Shown here one piece after another: positions 44,768 to 53,409 of a DNA stretch of 64,000 nucleotides. This DNA is from Bacteriovorax sp. PP10 (lineage in GTDB: Bacteria > Bdellovibrionota > Bacteriovoracia > Bacteriovoracales > Bacteriovoracaceae): positions 1,240,001-1,304,000 of the forward strand of contig NZ_JAYGJQ010000001.1 of assembly GCF_035013165.1 (NCBI RefSeq), read 5' to 3'. Position 1 is the first letter of the stretch. Each line of letters opens with the position of its first letter. The notes beneath the pieces were generated by a model. It was not told the DNA's origin. It did no database searches and worked only from the letters and a program-made list of their open reading frames with translations. The translations under genes were made by a program, and so were the position numbers.

Positions 44768-45386
44768 ACCCCGCAATCATTGACCTGAAATTATTCCATC
44801 CTGCACGCATAACCTGAATGATGTGGATGATAAAAAAGAGAATATAGCCAACCATAAGGATGAAGTGCTCAAGGCGAGCAGCTTCATAGCCACCTAGTAA
44901 ATTTGTGAGCCATCCAAAAGTCACAGGCCTATAAACAGCAAGTCCGGTAATGAGAGACCCAATGGCCATGATGATGACAGCGCAATAAGCAAGCTTTTGA
45001 GCGGCATTAAACTTTCCCCTCATAGGAGGTACTACCTTACTTAGTTTTAGGTCGTGCAGGACAACCTGGAAGGCCTCTTTGAGGGTGTGCCTGTCAGGTG
45101 CCAGGCTTCTCCATTCGCCACTGATAAGCAGGTAGCTGATATAAACCAGACCATTGAAAAAAAATCCCCACATGAATAAAAAATGCCATCCCATTCCTTC
45201 TGCAAGACGACTTTCAATTGAAAGGTGAAAGGCCAGACTTGGCGGGATTTCAATATAAGCTTGATTGGCCCAATAAATAAGTAGTCCACTCCATATCATT
45301 AACGATAGAAGAGGGAAGTTTATCCAGTGTGACCATCGAAGGATGCGTGAGTGTTTTTCGGTGATTCTGATTTGTTCATCGGCCAT
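44748..45386 (-). CDS. Cytochrome b561-family membrane subunit
   Basis: 212 aa with four helices and well-placed heme-ligand histidines (RILRWSHWINFPLLSLMIW; MGWHFLFMWGFFFNGLVYIS; ARLEHFILMVGYILFFIIHI). Of the thiosulfate-reductase/Ni-Fe-hydrogenase b-type subunit group. It should pass electrons from quinol to the molybdenum enzyme whose gene overlaps its end, the same arrangement as MsrQ with MsrP. Confidence 0.88.
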   Translation of the reverse strand: MADEQIRITEKHSRILRWSHWINFPLLSLMIWSGLLIYWANQAYIEIPPSLAFHLSIESRLAEGMGWHFLFMWGFFFNGLVYISYLLISGEWRSLAPDRHTLKEAFQVVLHDLKLSKVVPPMRGKFNAAQKLAYCAVIIMAIGSLITGLAVYRPVTFGWLTNLLGGYEAARLEHFILMVGYILFFIIHIIQVMRAGWNNFRSMIAGYEIERE

Positions 45387-45465
45387 GATGAATATTAAAT
45401 ATGCTTTATTCTATTTTGGCATTTAAAGATTAAATATAGATTTTGGAAGTAATGAGTAGGTCTAA

Positions 45466-45498
45466 TTAAAAAAGGGGTACTCTTATCGAGTACCCCTT
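45466..45498 (-). terminator. Rho-independent terminator for the secreted protein gene
   Basis: On the minus strand AAGGGGTACTC-GATAA-GAGTACCCCTT is followed by TTTT, starting 13 bp after the stop at 45512. Perfect 11-bp stem. Confidence 0.88.
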
Positions 45499-45511
45499 AT
45501 AGTATTAAGTC

Positions 45512-46945
45512 TTAGTTTCTGATTTTGATATCATTACATTTTAGAACTCTAAACTGCTCAAGAGGAATTTTATTCAAATCACCTAGACCAGTTTGCTCCC
45601 ATTTATAATGGTTAGCAGGCCCTAAGTTTTCAAAATAAACATTGAAAGTTGGAGCGTTGTCGGCCATGAATCCACCGTATTTTTGTAGAGCTCTTGCAAT
45701 GACTTTTGCATCAGCACTCAGTCCAAGTGTGTCCAAATTCAAGTTCGGATTTAACTGAATGCGGGCACCTTCAAGAATTGTATTCTCTCCAATTTCCCAT
45801 CCATCAGTTCTCGTTGCCATCGGCCCACAAAGTTCTTTTTTATGTGTATCAGTAGCTAATTTTTTCAAACGGTTTGTTGGCCCTGAAAGAGTTAGAGCGT
45901 GGTTGATTTCTCCGCTTAGAAATTCACTGTGACGAATTAGTCCAGCAACAGCTGGCAATCCTGATCCACGTACACCATTCATCCACCAACGTTGTCCGTT
46001 GTATGCAGTTGCTAGTCCTGTACTCGTGCTATCATAAATTGATACTTTCGTAGCGTAAGCTACTCCAGAAACCCAACGGAACTTACTAAATTCATAAATT
46101 AAACCAGTCGCAGTATCATACATACCCATGTGTCCGTCAGTTTGAGGATCCGCCCATACAGACAGTGGCATTGGAACATTATTAACTACACCACTTCCAG
46201 TTGGATCAACTGAATCATGAAAGCCTTCTGCATCATATCGAGCAGTATCAAAAAATACACTTCGCTTAACTGCAGTCGTTGAATCAATAAAATGTAGTGG
46301 AACTGTCCATGCTTTATAAGCAAGACCTAACTTAGCAGGATATCCACCTGCTACTGAGTAATCTTTCACTAATTGCATCATCTGAACTGTTTTTGTTTCA
46401 AGCTCAGGATTATTTTCAATTGGAGTATTCCAAGGCGAGCTGTTCGAAAATACCTGAGTCAAAAATGGATCAGGTGTTGTCGTTGTCGACACTGGAGGTA
46501 TAGGTACAGGTGTTGGAACTGGTATAGGTGCCGGAGCTGGAGTTGGTGCAGGAACTGGAGTAGGCGCCGGTGTCACTGCTGTATTTTTAATAACATTTTG
46601 ATAAACATTTTGAGTCACTCGATTTACGACTTGAGCAACTTTGATTTGAATGTTCCCGTCTTTTAAACCTGATAAATTCAACTGCATTTTGTACTTTGAT
46701 TTAGAATCGCAAGTTGTCGATTTAGTCGACGTCGATTTTTTAGCAGAATCAGTTGCCATTGTGCTGACAAGTATTCTGGCCGCGCATGAGCCTTCGATCG
46801 CAACTGCCTTTTGATTGGCGCTGGTCACGTAGTAGTTATTAGGTGGAGAGCTAATACTAACCGCAGTGGCAGCATTGGCTTCTAAACCTAGGATTGATGT
46901 ACAAAGGAGAACTGCTAGAGGTAGTGTTTTATTTGATTTTTTCAT
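45512..46945 (-). CDS. Secreted protein with Pro/Thr linker and uncharacterised C-terminal domain
   Basis: 477 aa with signal peptide (MKKSNKTLPLAVLLCTSILG...ANA). Residues ~26-125 are a beta domain with two cysteines; residues ~127-157 are a linker of repeating PTPVPAPTP units; residues ~160-477 form a domain with SSPWNTPI, DGHMGMYDTATGLIYEFSKF, GLPAVAGLIRHSEFLSGEIN and KYGGFMADNAPTFNVYFENL. I recall the same block order in uncharacterised secreted actinobacterial and soil-bacterial proteins, where it is often joined to carbohydrate-related domains; a glycan-active role is a guess. Alone in its transcription unit. Confidence 0.75.
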   Translation of the reverse strand: MKKSNKTLPLAVLLCTSILGLEANAATAVSISSPPNNYYVTSANQKAVAIEGSCAARILVSTMATDSAKKSTSTKSTTCDSKSKYKMQLNLSGLKDGNIQIKVAQVVNRVTQNVYQNVIKNTAVTPAPTPVPAPTPAPAPIPVPTPVPIPPVSTTTTPDPFLTQVFSNSSPWNTPIENNPELETKTVQMMQLVKDYSVAGGYPAKLGLAYKAWTVPLHFIDSTTAVKRSVFFDTARYDAEGFHDSVDPTGSGVVNNVPMPLSVWADPQTDGHMGMYDTATGLIYEFSKFRWVSGVAYATKVSIYDSTSTGLATAYNGQRWWMNGVRGSGLPAVAGLIRHSEFLSGEINHALTLSGPTNRLKKLATDTHKKELCGPMATRTDGWEIGENTILEGARIQLNPNLNLDTLGLSADAKVIARALQKYGGFMADNAPTFNVYFENLGPANHYKWEQTGLGDLNKIPLEQFRVLKCNDIKIRN

Positions 46946-47111
46946 GTCCCAATTATCGTATTAAAGTGATTTAAAATTTAAACAAATTACCACTTTATTC
47001 AATTTGGCTGAGATCTAAGCAGGTTATGATTATCATTCGGAAAACTTACTAAATTTCACTGCCAATGTTTTGTGTAAACAAGGTGTTGGAAATAACTTGT
47101 TTTTGAAACAC

Positions 47112-47531
47112 TCAGTGCAAGTGCTGTTTTTTAAATGCATGTGAATCTTCAACTAAGCTTTTTACAATCCCACAATCGTCGCTAGGGCCTTGTGTATGGC
47201 ATCTTGTCGATAGGCTTAATAATTGCTTTTGCAAATTACTAAGTTCAGCGATTTTGGTTTCAATGAGTTTAAGATTTTTTTCAATAATTGAATTTGCACT
47301 TGAGCAGTCTGAAGATTTTTTTGTGAGGTCTTGTAGTACTTTTATTTCTTCTAATCCAATCCCTAAAGAGCGGCAGTGTTGGATGAATTTAATCTCTTCA
47401 ATATTTTTTTCGCTATAAGATCTATAACCATTACTCAGCCTTGAAGGCCTACTGATGAGGTTGCGATTTTCATAGTAACGCATTGTTTCTGAGTCGATAT
47501 CTAAAAGAGTTGAGACTTCTTTACGTAACAT
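47112..47531 (-). CDS. MerR-family metal sensor, CadR/PbrR-like
   Basis: 139 aa. MerR helix-turn-helix and wing (DIDSETMRYYENRNLISRPS; NGYRSYSEKNIEEIKFIQHC), dimerisation helix, and the metal-site cysteines Cys76, Cys111 and Cys120 (DCSSAN...CHTQGPSDDCGI), which match the three-cysteine site of CadR/PbrR for Cd(II)/Pb(II). A histidine-bearing tail (HAFKKQHLH) may also bind metal, as in CadR. It is divergent from the P-type ATPase and sits next to a textbook MerR promoter. Confidence 0.92.
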   Translation of the reverse strand: MLRKEVSTLLDIDSETMRYYENRNLISRPSRLSNGYRSYSEKNIEEIKFIQHCRSLGIGLEEIKVLQDLTKKSSDCSSANSIIEKNLKLIETKIAELSNLQKQLLSLSTRCHTQGPSDDCGIVKSLVEDSHAFKKQHLH

Positions 47532-47541
47532 TGGATGCTCC

Positions 47542-47572
47542 TTGACCCTGTATCTACTACAGGGTTTATATT
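47542..47572 (+). promoter_or_regulatory. MerR-type promoter/operator of the metal ATPase
   Basis: -35 TTGACC (47542-47547) and -10 TATATT (47567-47572) are separated by 19 bp, the long spacer typical of MerR-activated promoters. Between them lies the dyad ACCCTGTA-TCTAC-TACAGGGT (47545-47565), 8-bp perfect arms, closely matching known CadR/PbrR/ZntR sites. Metal-bound regulator should untwist it and fire the ATPase gene 32 bp downstream. Confidence 0.92.
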
Positions 47573-47603
47573 ATGATTATGAAATCTAAAAAGGAACAAA
47601 AAA

Positions 47604-49793
47604 ATGGCACATAAACCACACGATCATAGTCATTGTTGCGGAGGTGGATCTCAAGCGATAGCAGAGGAAATCACTTCAAAAAATATCAGTAGCGATGATC
47701 TAAAAACAACTTTTAAAGTCTTGAATATGGACTGTCCTGACGAGATTAAGGCCATTAATGACGCTCTTAGGGGTGAGGGAGTGCTTGAAGTGAAGGCCAA
47801 TCTGATGGCCTCTACGGTGCAGATTATTCACACTCAAAAGATAACAAAAGAGTTTTTACAAAAGAGAATCAATTCAACTGTTGTAAAGGTTGTAGAAAAT
47901 GAATCTCCAGGTAATCCAAATAAATCAAGAATTATTAAAGTGGCCATCTCTGGAGTTGCGTTAGTTGCAGGAATGCTGGTTGAGCATTTCTTGTCCAATA
48001 TACTTATTGGAAATATTTTATTTGCAATCGCTATCCTGACGGGTGGAACTCTTATTTTCCCAAAAGCGTTCGGGGCATTAAAGCGATTCAGCTTAGACAT
48101 GAACGTGTTGATGACTTTCGCAGTGATTGGCGCACTTATTATTAAGCAATACTCAGAAGCCTCAACTGTTGTATTTTTATTCGCACTATCAGAGTTATTA
48201 GAAAGCTTAAGCGTTCAGAGAGCTCGCAATGCGATTCAAGAGTTATTTAAACTTACACCAGCAACAACTTTCTTATTGAAAGGAAATACGACAGAAGAAG
48301 TGAGCGTAGAAGCTGTCTCTGTTGGTCAGATCATTAGAGTGAAATCAGGAGAGAGTATTCCTCTTGATGGAATTGTGGTTTCGGGAACAACGAGTGTTAA
48401 CCAAGCTTCATTAACTGGAGAGTCTATACCTGTGTTTAAAACAGCAGGGGATGAAGTCTTTGCTGGAACAATCAATGAAGATGGAAGTTTCGATATTAAA
48501 GTTGGAAAAGTTTTCAATGATACAAAATTATCTCATGTCATCAAACTAGTGGCAGAATCACAAATTGAACGTGCACCAGCTCAGAAGTTTGTCGATCAAT
48601 TTGCAAAAATCTACACACCAGTTATCTTTGTTCTCGCTATCCTTACGTATGTAATCCCAGTTCTATCAGGCGGGGATTCTTATGAATGGTTTTATAAGTC
48701 TTTAGTCCTTCTTGTTATTGCATGCCCATGTGCACTGGTTATTTCAACTCCTATTTCGATTGTATCGGCCTTAACTTCACTTGCTAGAAATGGAGTACTT
48801 ATTAAAGGCGGAACACATCTTGAAATGCTCGGCAAGATTAAGGCAATCGCATTAGATAAAACAGGAACAATTACTGAAGGGAAACCTGAAGTTAAAAGTG
48901 TAGAAAAAAATGGATCAAAGACAGTTGAAGAAATTCTGGAAATTGCAACGTCATTAGAAAATCATTCAACTCATCCATTCGCAATGGCCATTTTGAAATA
49001 TGGAAAGTCTCTTAATGTTTTACCTTCTGAAGTGACAAGCTTTAAAAACATTCCAGGCAAAGGGATTGAAGCCATTTTTAAAGGCCAAACTTATTTCTTA
49101 GCGAACTTAAAATATATTCAGGAACTTGGGCTTGCGGAAAATTTAAAAAATAATCTTGAGCTTATTGAGTCCCAAGCAGACTCAATTGTGATTGTAGGAC
49201 GAAAAAATCACTCAGATACGGCCGGGGAAGTGTATGGATGGATTATTTTAGGAGATAAGATTAGAACCGATGCTAAAGAATCCCTTAGTGCAATTAAAAT
49301 GACCGGAGTAAGAGAAGTTGTTATTTTAAGTGGAGATAATCAAAAAACAACTGAGGCCATCGGTCAGTTAGTTAATGCTGACAATGCATATGGTGATTTA
49401 TTACCAGAAGATAAATTAAAGCATATTGAAACTCTTCTTAAAAAGCATAAGCATGTGGCCATGATTGGGGATGGAGTGAACGATGCACCTGCCATGGCGA
49501 AATCATCGCTGGGAATTGCAATGGGGGGGATTGGCTCTGGAACAGCAATTGAAACGGCCGACATCACTTTAATGGCAGATGATTTAAAGCAAATTCCGAT
49601 TGCTCTAAAAGCAGGAAGAAGAACTTTACATGTGATTAAGTTCAATATCGCTTTTGCTATTGTGACAAAATTAATATTTTTAGTGCTGACTTTTATTGGT
49701 TATTCGAATTTGTGGATGGCGATCATTGCCGATACTGGAGCAACTTTAATTGTTGTTTTAAATTCGTTAAGACTTTTAAAAATAAAAAAATAA
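47604..49793 (+). CDS. Heavy-metal P1B-type ATPase (Cd/Zn/Pb exporter, ZntA/CadA-like)
   Basis: 729 aa. A metal-binding His/Cys head (HDHSHCCGGG), one N-terminal HMA-like domain with the short motif MDCPDE (residues 42-47), then the ATPase core: TGES (residues 271-274), ion-channel motif CPC (374-376), phosphorylation motif DKTGT (418-422), HP locus in STHPFAMA, and GDGVNDAPAM. It pumps divalent soft metals out of the cytoplasm using ATP. The CadR-like regulator and promoter upstream point to Cd/Pb/Zn rather than Cu. Confidence 0.93.
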   Translation: MAHKPHDHSHCCGGGSQAIAEEITSKNISSDDLKTTFKVLNMDCPDEIKAINDALRGEGVLEVKANLMASTVQIIHTQKITKEFLQKRINSTVVKVVENESPGNPNKSRIIKVAISGVALVAGMLVEHFLSNILIGNILFAIAILTGGTLIFPKAFGALKRFSLDMNVLMTFAVIGALIIKQYSEASTVVFLFALSELLESLSVQRARNAIQELFKLTPATTFLLKGNTTEEVSVEAVSVGQIIRVKSGESIPLDGIVVSGTTSVNQASLTGESIPVFKTAGDEVFAGTINEDGSFDIKVGKVFNDTKLSHVIKLVAESQIERAPAQKFVDQFAKIYTPVIFVLAILTYVIPVLSGGDSYEWFYKSLVLLVIACPCALVISTPISIVSALTSLARNGVLIKGGTHLEMLGKIKAIALDKTGTITEGKPEVKSVEKNGSKTVEEILEIATSLENHSTHPFAMAILKYGKSLNVLPSEVTSFKNIPGKGIEAIFKGQTYFLANLKYIQELGLAENLKNNLELIESQADSIVIVGRKNHSDTAGEVYGWIILGDKIRTDAKESLSAIKMTGVREVVILSGDNQKTTEAIGQLVNADNAYGDLLPEDKLKHIETLLKKHKHVAMIGDGVNDAPAMAKSSLGIAMGGIGSGTAIETADITLMADDLKQIPIALKAGRRTLHVIKFNIAFAIVTKLIFLVLTFIGYSNLWMAIIADTGATLIVVLNSLRLLKIKK

Positions 49794-49801
49794 CTTTGAC
49801 G

Positions 49802-49826
49802 AGCAGACTAGTATTTCTGGTCTGCT
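49802..49826 (+). terminator. Hairpin between metal ATPase and convergent secreted protein
   Basis: AGCAGACTAG / CTGGTCTGCT with one mismatch, 9 bp after the ATPase stop and touching the end of the next gene; probably bidirectional. Confidence 0.6.
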
Positions 49827-50212
49827 TAATTTGATAAAGTTTCACATGCAAGGCCTGCATTAAGATCACTAACAACTTTATTTAAAGTTAGTTTCCCCAC
49901 TAAGCTGATTGCTCCCGTTTGATAATCAATGGCCGCAGTTCCTTTAAATAAAGAGTTATCGCCTTTAAGCTTAACAACACCACTAGTTGATTCAGAAGTA
50001 TCTAAATTGCCTCGTAGTACATTTCCACCGTAGATTAAAGTAAGATCAGCAGCTCTACCGTTACTTGTTCTATGTTCATATGCATTCACAACTAATTTTG
50101 AATTTTCACCAGATACTACAACATCGTCTTTACAAAGTTTCCAATCACTATCTTTAGCAAATGCCTCACAGTATGAACCCGAGCAAAGCGCTAGTAGCAA
50201 AAGTCTTTTCAT
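49826..50212 (-). CDS. Small secreted protein, unknown
   Basis: 128 aa. Signal peptide MKRLLLLALCSGSYCEAFA, then a beta-rich mature domain (DDVVVSGENSKLVVNAYEHR; GVVKLKGDNSLFKGTAAIDY) with one cysteine near each end (KLCKDD and LACETL). The start at 50212 is chosen because of its AAGGAG site and signal peptide; the frame is open further upstream without one. No family recognised. Confidence 0.7.
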   Translation of the reverse strand: MKRLLLLALCSGSYCEAFAKDSDWKLCKDDVVVSGENSKLVVNAYEHRTSNGRAADLTLIYGGNVLRGNLDTSESTSGVVKLKGDNSLFKGTAAIDYQTGAISLVGKLTLNKVVSDLNAGLACETLSN

Positions 50213-50419
50213 GAACAACTCCTTCATTCTTTTTTTTGTTTTGATAAACAAATTGCAAGCTTGCGGCCCAAGTTTAGAAAATAAATAGCATGTATTTAAA
50301 AAATAAAAATCTTTGAAATGTTTTGGTGAGTTAAGCAAGATGCTTGAGGAATTTAATTCACAATACTTGAGTATAGGAGATGATGAAAATCACCACAAAA
50401 CTTATCCCGGCCGGTGAAA

Positions 50420-50872
50420 TTAGTCCCGTAATTTTAAAATGAGATCGTAAAAATAATCATCTTGTCCAACAATCTTATAACCAAGTCTCTGATAGAACTT
50501 TACTGCACCAGCATTATTTTTCAATGTAGAAAGAGTCACATCGACACTGCTTTGTTTTGCAATATCTGCAAGAAGCTCCATCACATCTTTTCCAAAGCCT
50601 GCACTTTGAAACTCTTTGGAGATGATGAGAACATGTACATGCAAATCTTTTTCTCTGACGTTAAAACAGACGTACCCAACTTGTTTTGAATCGTTTTCAA
50701 TCCAATAAAACCACTCTGGCCTATAGGCCTTATTGAAGCGCTCGTGCTGGAATGTCTCATCCCATCCAAAGGCCTTCTCTGAAACGTCGTAGAGTCCTTC
50801 TTTAAAGAGGTCATAGGTTCTACCCAGGTCCTTAGGGGATACCGGTGTGAGTTGAATGTTATTTTTAATCAT
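50420..50872 (-). CDS. GNAT-family N-acetyltransferase
   Basis: 150 aa. The acetyl-CoA motif A is visible as FQSAGFGKDVMELLADIAKQ, followed by LKNNAGAVKFYQRLGYKIVG, the common C-terminal GNAT pattern. Substrate unknown. The ATG at 50872 (MIKNNIQLTPV) with AGGAAC upstream is preferred over 50899. Confidence 0.88.
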   Translation of the reverse strand: MIKNNIQLTPVSPKDLGRTYDLFKEGLYDVSEKAFGWDETFQHERFNKAYRPEWFYWIENDSKQVGYVCFNVREKDLHVHVLIISKEFQSAGFGKDVMELLADIAKQSSVDVTLSTLKNNAGAVKFYQRLGYKIVGQDDYFYDLILKLRD

Positions 50873-50989
50873 AGGAGTTCCTGATAATAAAATTTCCATA
50901 TGTTACCGCTGCTATTTTCCTGCATTTCTTCCGTAGGAATCCGTTTTATCTAGACATATTTAGACCTAGGCGTTACAGATAAAGACATT

Positions 50990-52012
50990 ATGACATTAGA
51001 AAAATCAATTTACGAATTAACAGAAGAAGAGCTGAAGTCTTTTTTATCTGCCAACGATATCTCGCCGGATTTTTCTGCGACTATTTTTCGTAATCTTTAT
51101 AAAAAAAATAAACATGAGCAGCCGATTTCTAAAAAGATCATGGCCTTGCTTTCTAAAAACTTTACATTAGATCTTCCTAAAATTCATACTGTTTCTAAAT
51201 CACCGGATGGAACTGTAAAGTTCTTGATGGAGTTCTCTGATGGCAAGTCAGTAGAGACTGTCCTGATCCCTTTCCACAAACGTTTTACAGTATGCCTTTC
51301 TTCTCAAGTTGGATGCGCGATGAAATGTAGTTTCTGTTACACAGGAACGATGGGACTTTCGAGACATTTAAAAAGCAGTGAGATTATCGGTCAGTATATT
51401 GTGGCCGCTAATTATCTTGATACAGAGCTAGGTTTAAAAACTATGTCACCGAACATTGTGTTCATGGGACAAGGGGAGCCTCTTCATAACAGCACTGAAG
51501 TTTTAAAGGCCATTAACGTCTTTATGGAGCCATTGGGACTAGGAATGGGGCCAAGACAGATGACTTTATCTACAGCTGGTTATTTACCAGGTATTAAGAA
51601 GCTGAACGACTTTCCTAAGATCAATATTGCCCTTTCTCTGCACTCGCCATTTAACGATATTAGAAAAGAGCTGATTCCAATCAATCAACATTTTCCACTG
51701 GAAGATATTTTTGAAGCACTTGATGGATTAGACCTGATGAAGAGACAGTTCATTGTTTATGAATATCTTCTAATCGATGGACTAAACGATCGTGTAGAAG
51801 ACGCTGATGAGCTTTTAAAACTATTAGGCGAAAGAAAGTCTGCTATTAATATCATTCCTTTCAATCCATTTCCAGGAAGCAAATACAAGAGACCATCTGA
51901 CGCGAGAGTCGAAGAGTTTAAAGAGATGCTGGTGGAAAGAAAGTTAAGAACGATGATCAGAACAACTAAAGGCTCTGACATTCTTGCGGCCTGTGGTCAG
52001 TTAAAATCCTAA
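50990..52012 (+). CDS. rlmN: Radical-SAM rRNA/tRNA methyltransferase RlmN
   Basis: 340 aa. Radical-SAM cysteines Cys109, Cys113 and Cys116 in CAMKCSFC, the resolving Cys335 in DILAACGQL, and family blocks VETVLIPFHKRFTVCLSSQV and NIVFMGQGEPLHN. RlmN methylates C2 of A2503 in 23S rRNA and A37 in some tRNAs using a methyl-cysteine intermediate. GEPLHN and the neighbourhood favour RlmN over the resistance enzyme Cfr. Single gene. Confidence 0.93.
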   Translation: MTLEKSIYELTEEELKSFLSANDISPDFSATIFRNLYKKNKHEQPISKKIMALLSKNFTLDLPKIHTVSKSPDGTVKFLMEFSDGKSVETVLIPFHKRFTVCLSSQVGCAMKCSFCYTGTMGLSRHLKSSEIIGQYIVAANYLDTELGLKTMSPNIVFMGQGEPLHNSTEVLKAINVFMEPLGLGMGPRQMTLSTAGYLPGIKKLNDFPKINIALSLHSPFNDIRKELIPINQHFPLEDIFEALDGLDLMKRQFIVYEYLLIDGLNDRVEDADELLKLLGERKSAINIIPFNPFPGSKYKRPSDARVEEFKEMLVERKLRTMIRTTKGSDILAACGQLKS

Positions 52013-52234
52013 GCAATACACCGTTTAAAGACCTACCATTTTGTGTTGTTTTCCAGACATTCCCATCCCCAAATCAAAGCTAGTTGAAATAGTCCAGTAA
52101 TCACACTCATAAGCTATTGCTTTGATTCACACATATATAATTAGGTATCTAAATCATGGCCTTAAATTGGATTTTAGTTAGTATGATTTTATAACGATAA
52201 GCAATTACCACTTATTTTTTTTATTGGAAGGACT

Positions 52235-52636
52235 ATGAAAAAAAACAAAATAAAAATCTTAATTGTTGATGATGAAGTCGAATTACTAAAAATGATTGCA
52301 GATGAATTTGTAAGCAGGGGACACAATGTGATGACTGCTGCAAACGGAAATGAAGCAATCGCAAAAATTCAAATATCTTTGCCTGAAGTCGTTTTATGCG
52401 ATTATAAAATGCCAAGCGGTAATGGACTCGACGTTTTAAATTACGTTAAAAGTCTTGGGAAAAATAAACCAACCTTCTTTTTCATTTCAGGTCATTCTGA
52501 ATTAACGCCGGAAGAATGTATTGCAGCTGGAGCTAGAAATTTCTTTGCTAAGCCTTTTGACATTGATGAAATGATCACTCAAGTTGAGAATGAATTCAAT
52601 ATGGATAAACTTGGATTGAAGATAAGTTTTATCTAA
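52235..52636 (+). CDS. Single-domain response regulator
   Basis: 133 aa, a lone receiver domain: acidic pocket VDDEVE (Asp12, Asp13), phospho-acceptor Asp56 in LCDYKMPSGNG, switch Ser in FFISGHSE and conserved Lys in FFAKPFDIDEM. There is no output domain, so it works by protein contact (CheY-like or phosphorelay). A soluble histidine kinase lies ~0.8 kb downstream on the same strand with one gene between, so they may be partners. Confidence 0.9.
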   Translation: MKKNKIKILIVDDEVELLKMIADEFVSRGHNVMTAANGNEAIAKIQISLPEVVLCDYKMPSGNGLDVLNYVKSLGKNKPTFFFISGHSELTPEECIAAGARNFFAKPFDIDEMITQVENEFNMDKLGLKISFI

Positions 52637-52660
52637 TAGGCCAAGATGTTTCTTGGCCTA
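52637..52660 (+). terminator. Terminator between response regulator and OsmC
   Basis: Perfect 10-bp stem TAGGCCAAGA-TGTT-TCTTGGCCTA starting at the base after the response-regulator stop, followed by ATATATTT. It can serve both convergent genes. Confidence 0.8.
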
Positions 52661-52666
52661 ATATAT

Positions 52667-53107
52667 TTAAGCGTTCATTAACTCACTAACTAATGTAATT
52701 TTTGTAGCGGCAAGTGCTTTAGAAAGAGGACATCCTTCTTTGGCCTTCTTACTTATTTCTTCAAATTTATCTTTAGTGATCCCTGGAATTTTTGCTCTAA
52801 GATTTAAAACAATTTCTGTTATCTCAAATCCACTACCTTTATTTTGAACATCCACACTCGCTTCTGTTTTGATGTCATCAACTTTAAATCCTGCTTCTGT
52901 AATCATGAATGATAATTGCATAGAAAAACATCCGGCATGGGCCGCACCAAGAAGTTCTTCTGGGTTGGTTCCTGCTTTTCCATCTTCACTAACAAAACGT
53001 GTATTGAATGAGTAGGGTTGTTCTTTTAAAACTCCACTTTGAGTCGTAAGACTTCCAGTTCCCGTTTTTCCGTCGCCTTTCCAATGTGCCTGTGCAGTTC
53101 TTTTCAT
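52667..53107 (-). CDS. osmC: OsmC-family peroxiredoxin
   Basis: 146 aa. The OsmC/Ohr fold with both redox cysteines: one in AAHAGCFSMQLSFMITEAGF and one in EGCPLSKAL. TNPEELLGAAHAGCF matches OsmC rather than Ohr. It reduces organic hydroperoxides in the cytoplasm. The ATG at 53107 has a TAGGAG site. Confidence 0.9.
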   Translation of the reverse strand: MKRTAQAHWKGDGKTGTGSLTTQSGVLKEQPYSFNTRFVSEDGKAGTNPEELLGAAHAGCFSMQLSFMITEAGFKVDDIKTEASVDVQNKGSGFEITEIVLNLRAKIPGITKDKFEEISKKAKEGCPLSKALAATKITLVSELMNA

Positions 53108-53409
53108 ATGAGCTCCTATGTTGATCATTAAGACTTCTTAGGAATTGTAGGAGCAACATTTTTGTTTGTCTTCGATCGTGGGTTAGACAGACTTAATTAA
53201 AGGTTAAGATACTGAAAGAGGTAGGATTAAAATATCTATGATGCTCAAAATATTAAAAAGTGTTTCTGTATGCATTAAATAGAAGAATGCGCATTTATGA
53301 AAAGAGGGTATCAGCTACTTACAGAAGAGATTAAATTTAATAACGATTCTTATTGCGTGATAAATGTTAAAATTACCAAAAAAAGTCATTGGATACTCTG
53401 GAGGAAAGA
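53108..53409. other. Promoter region between OsmC and histidine kinase
   Basis: A 302-bp divergent gap with no convincing gene. Short open frames are AT-rich and lack ribosome binding sites. The end of the region supplies the GGAGG site that decides the kinase start. Confidence 0.5.
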
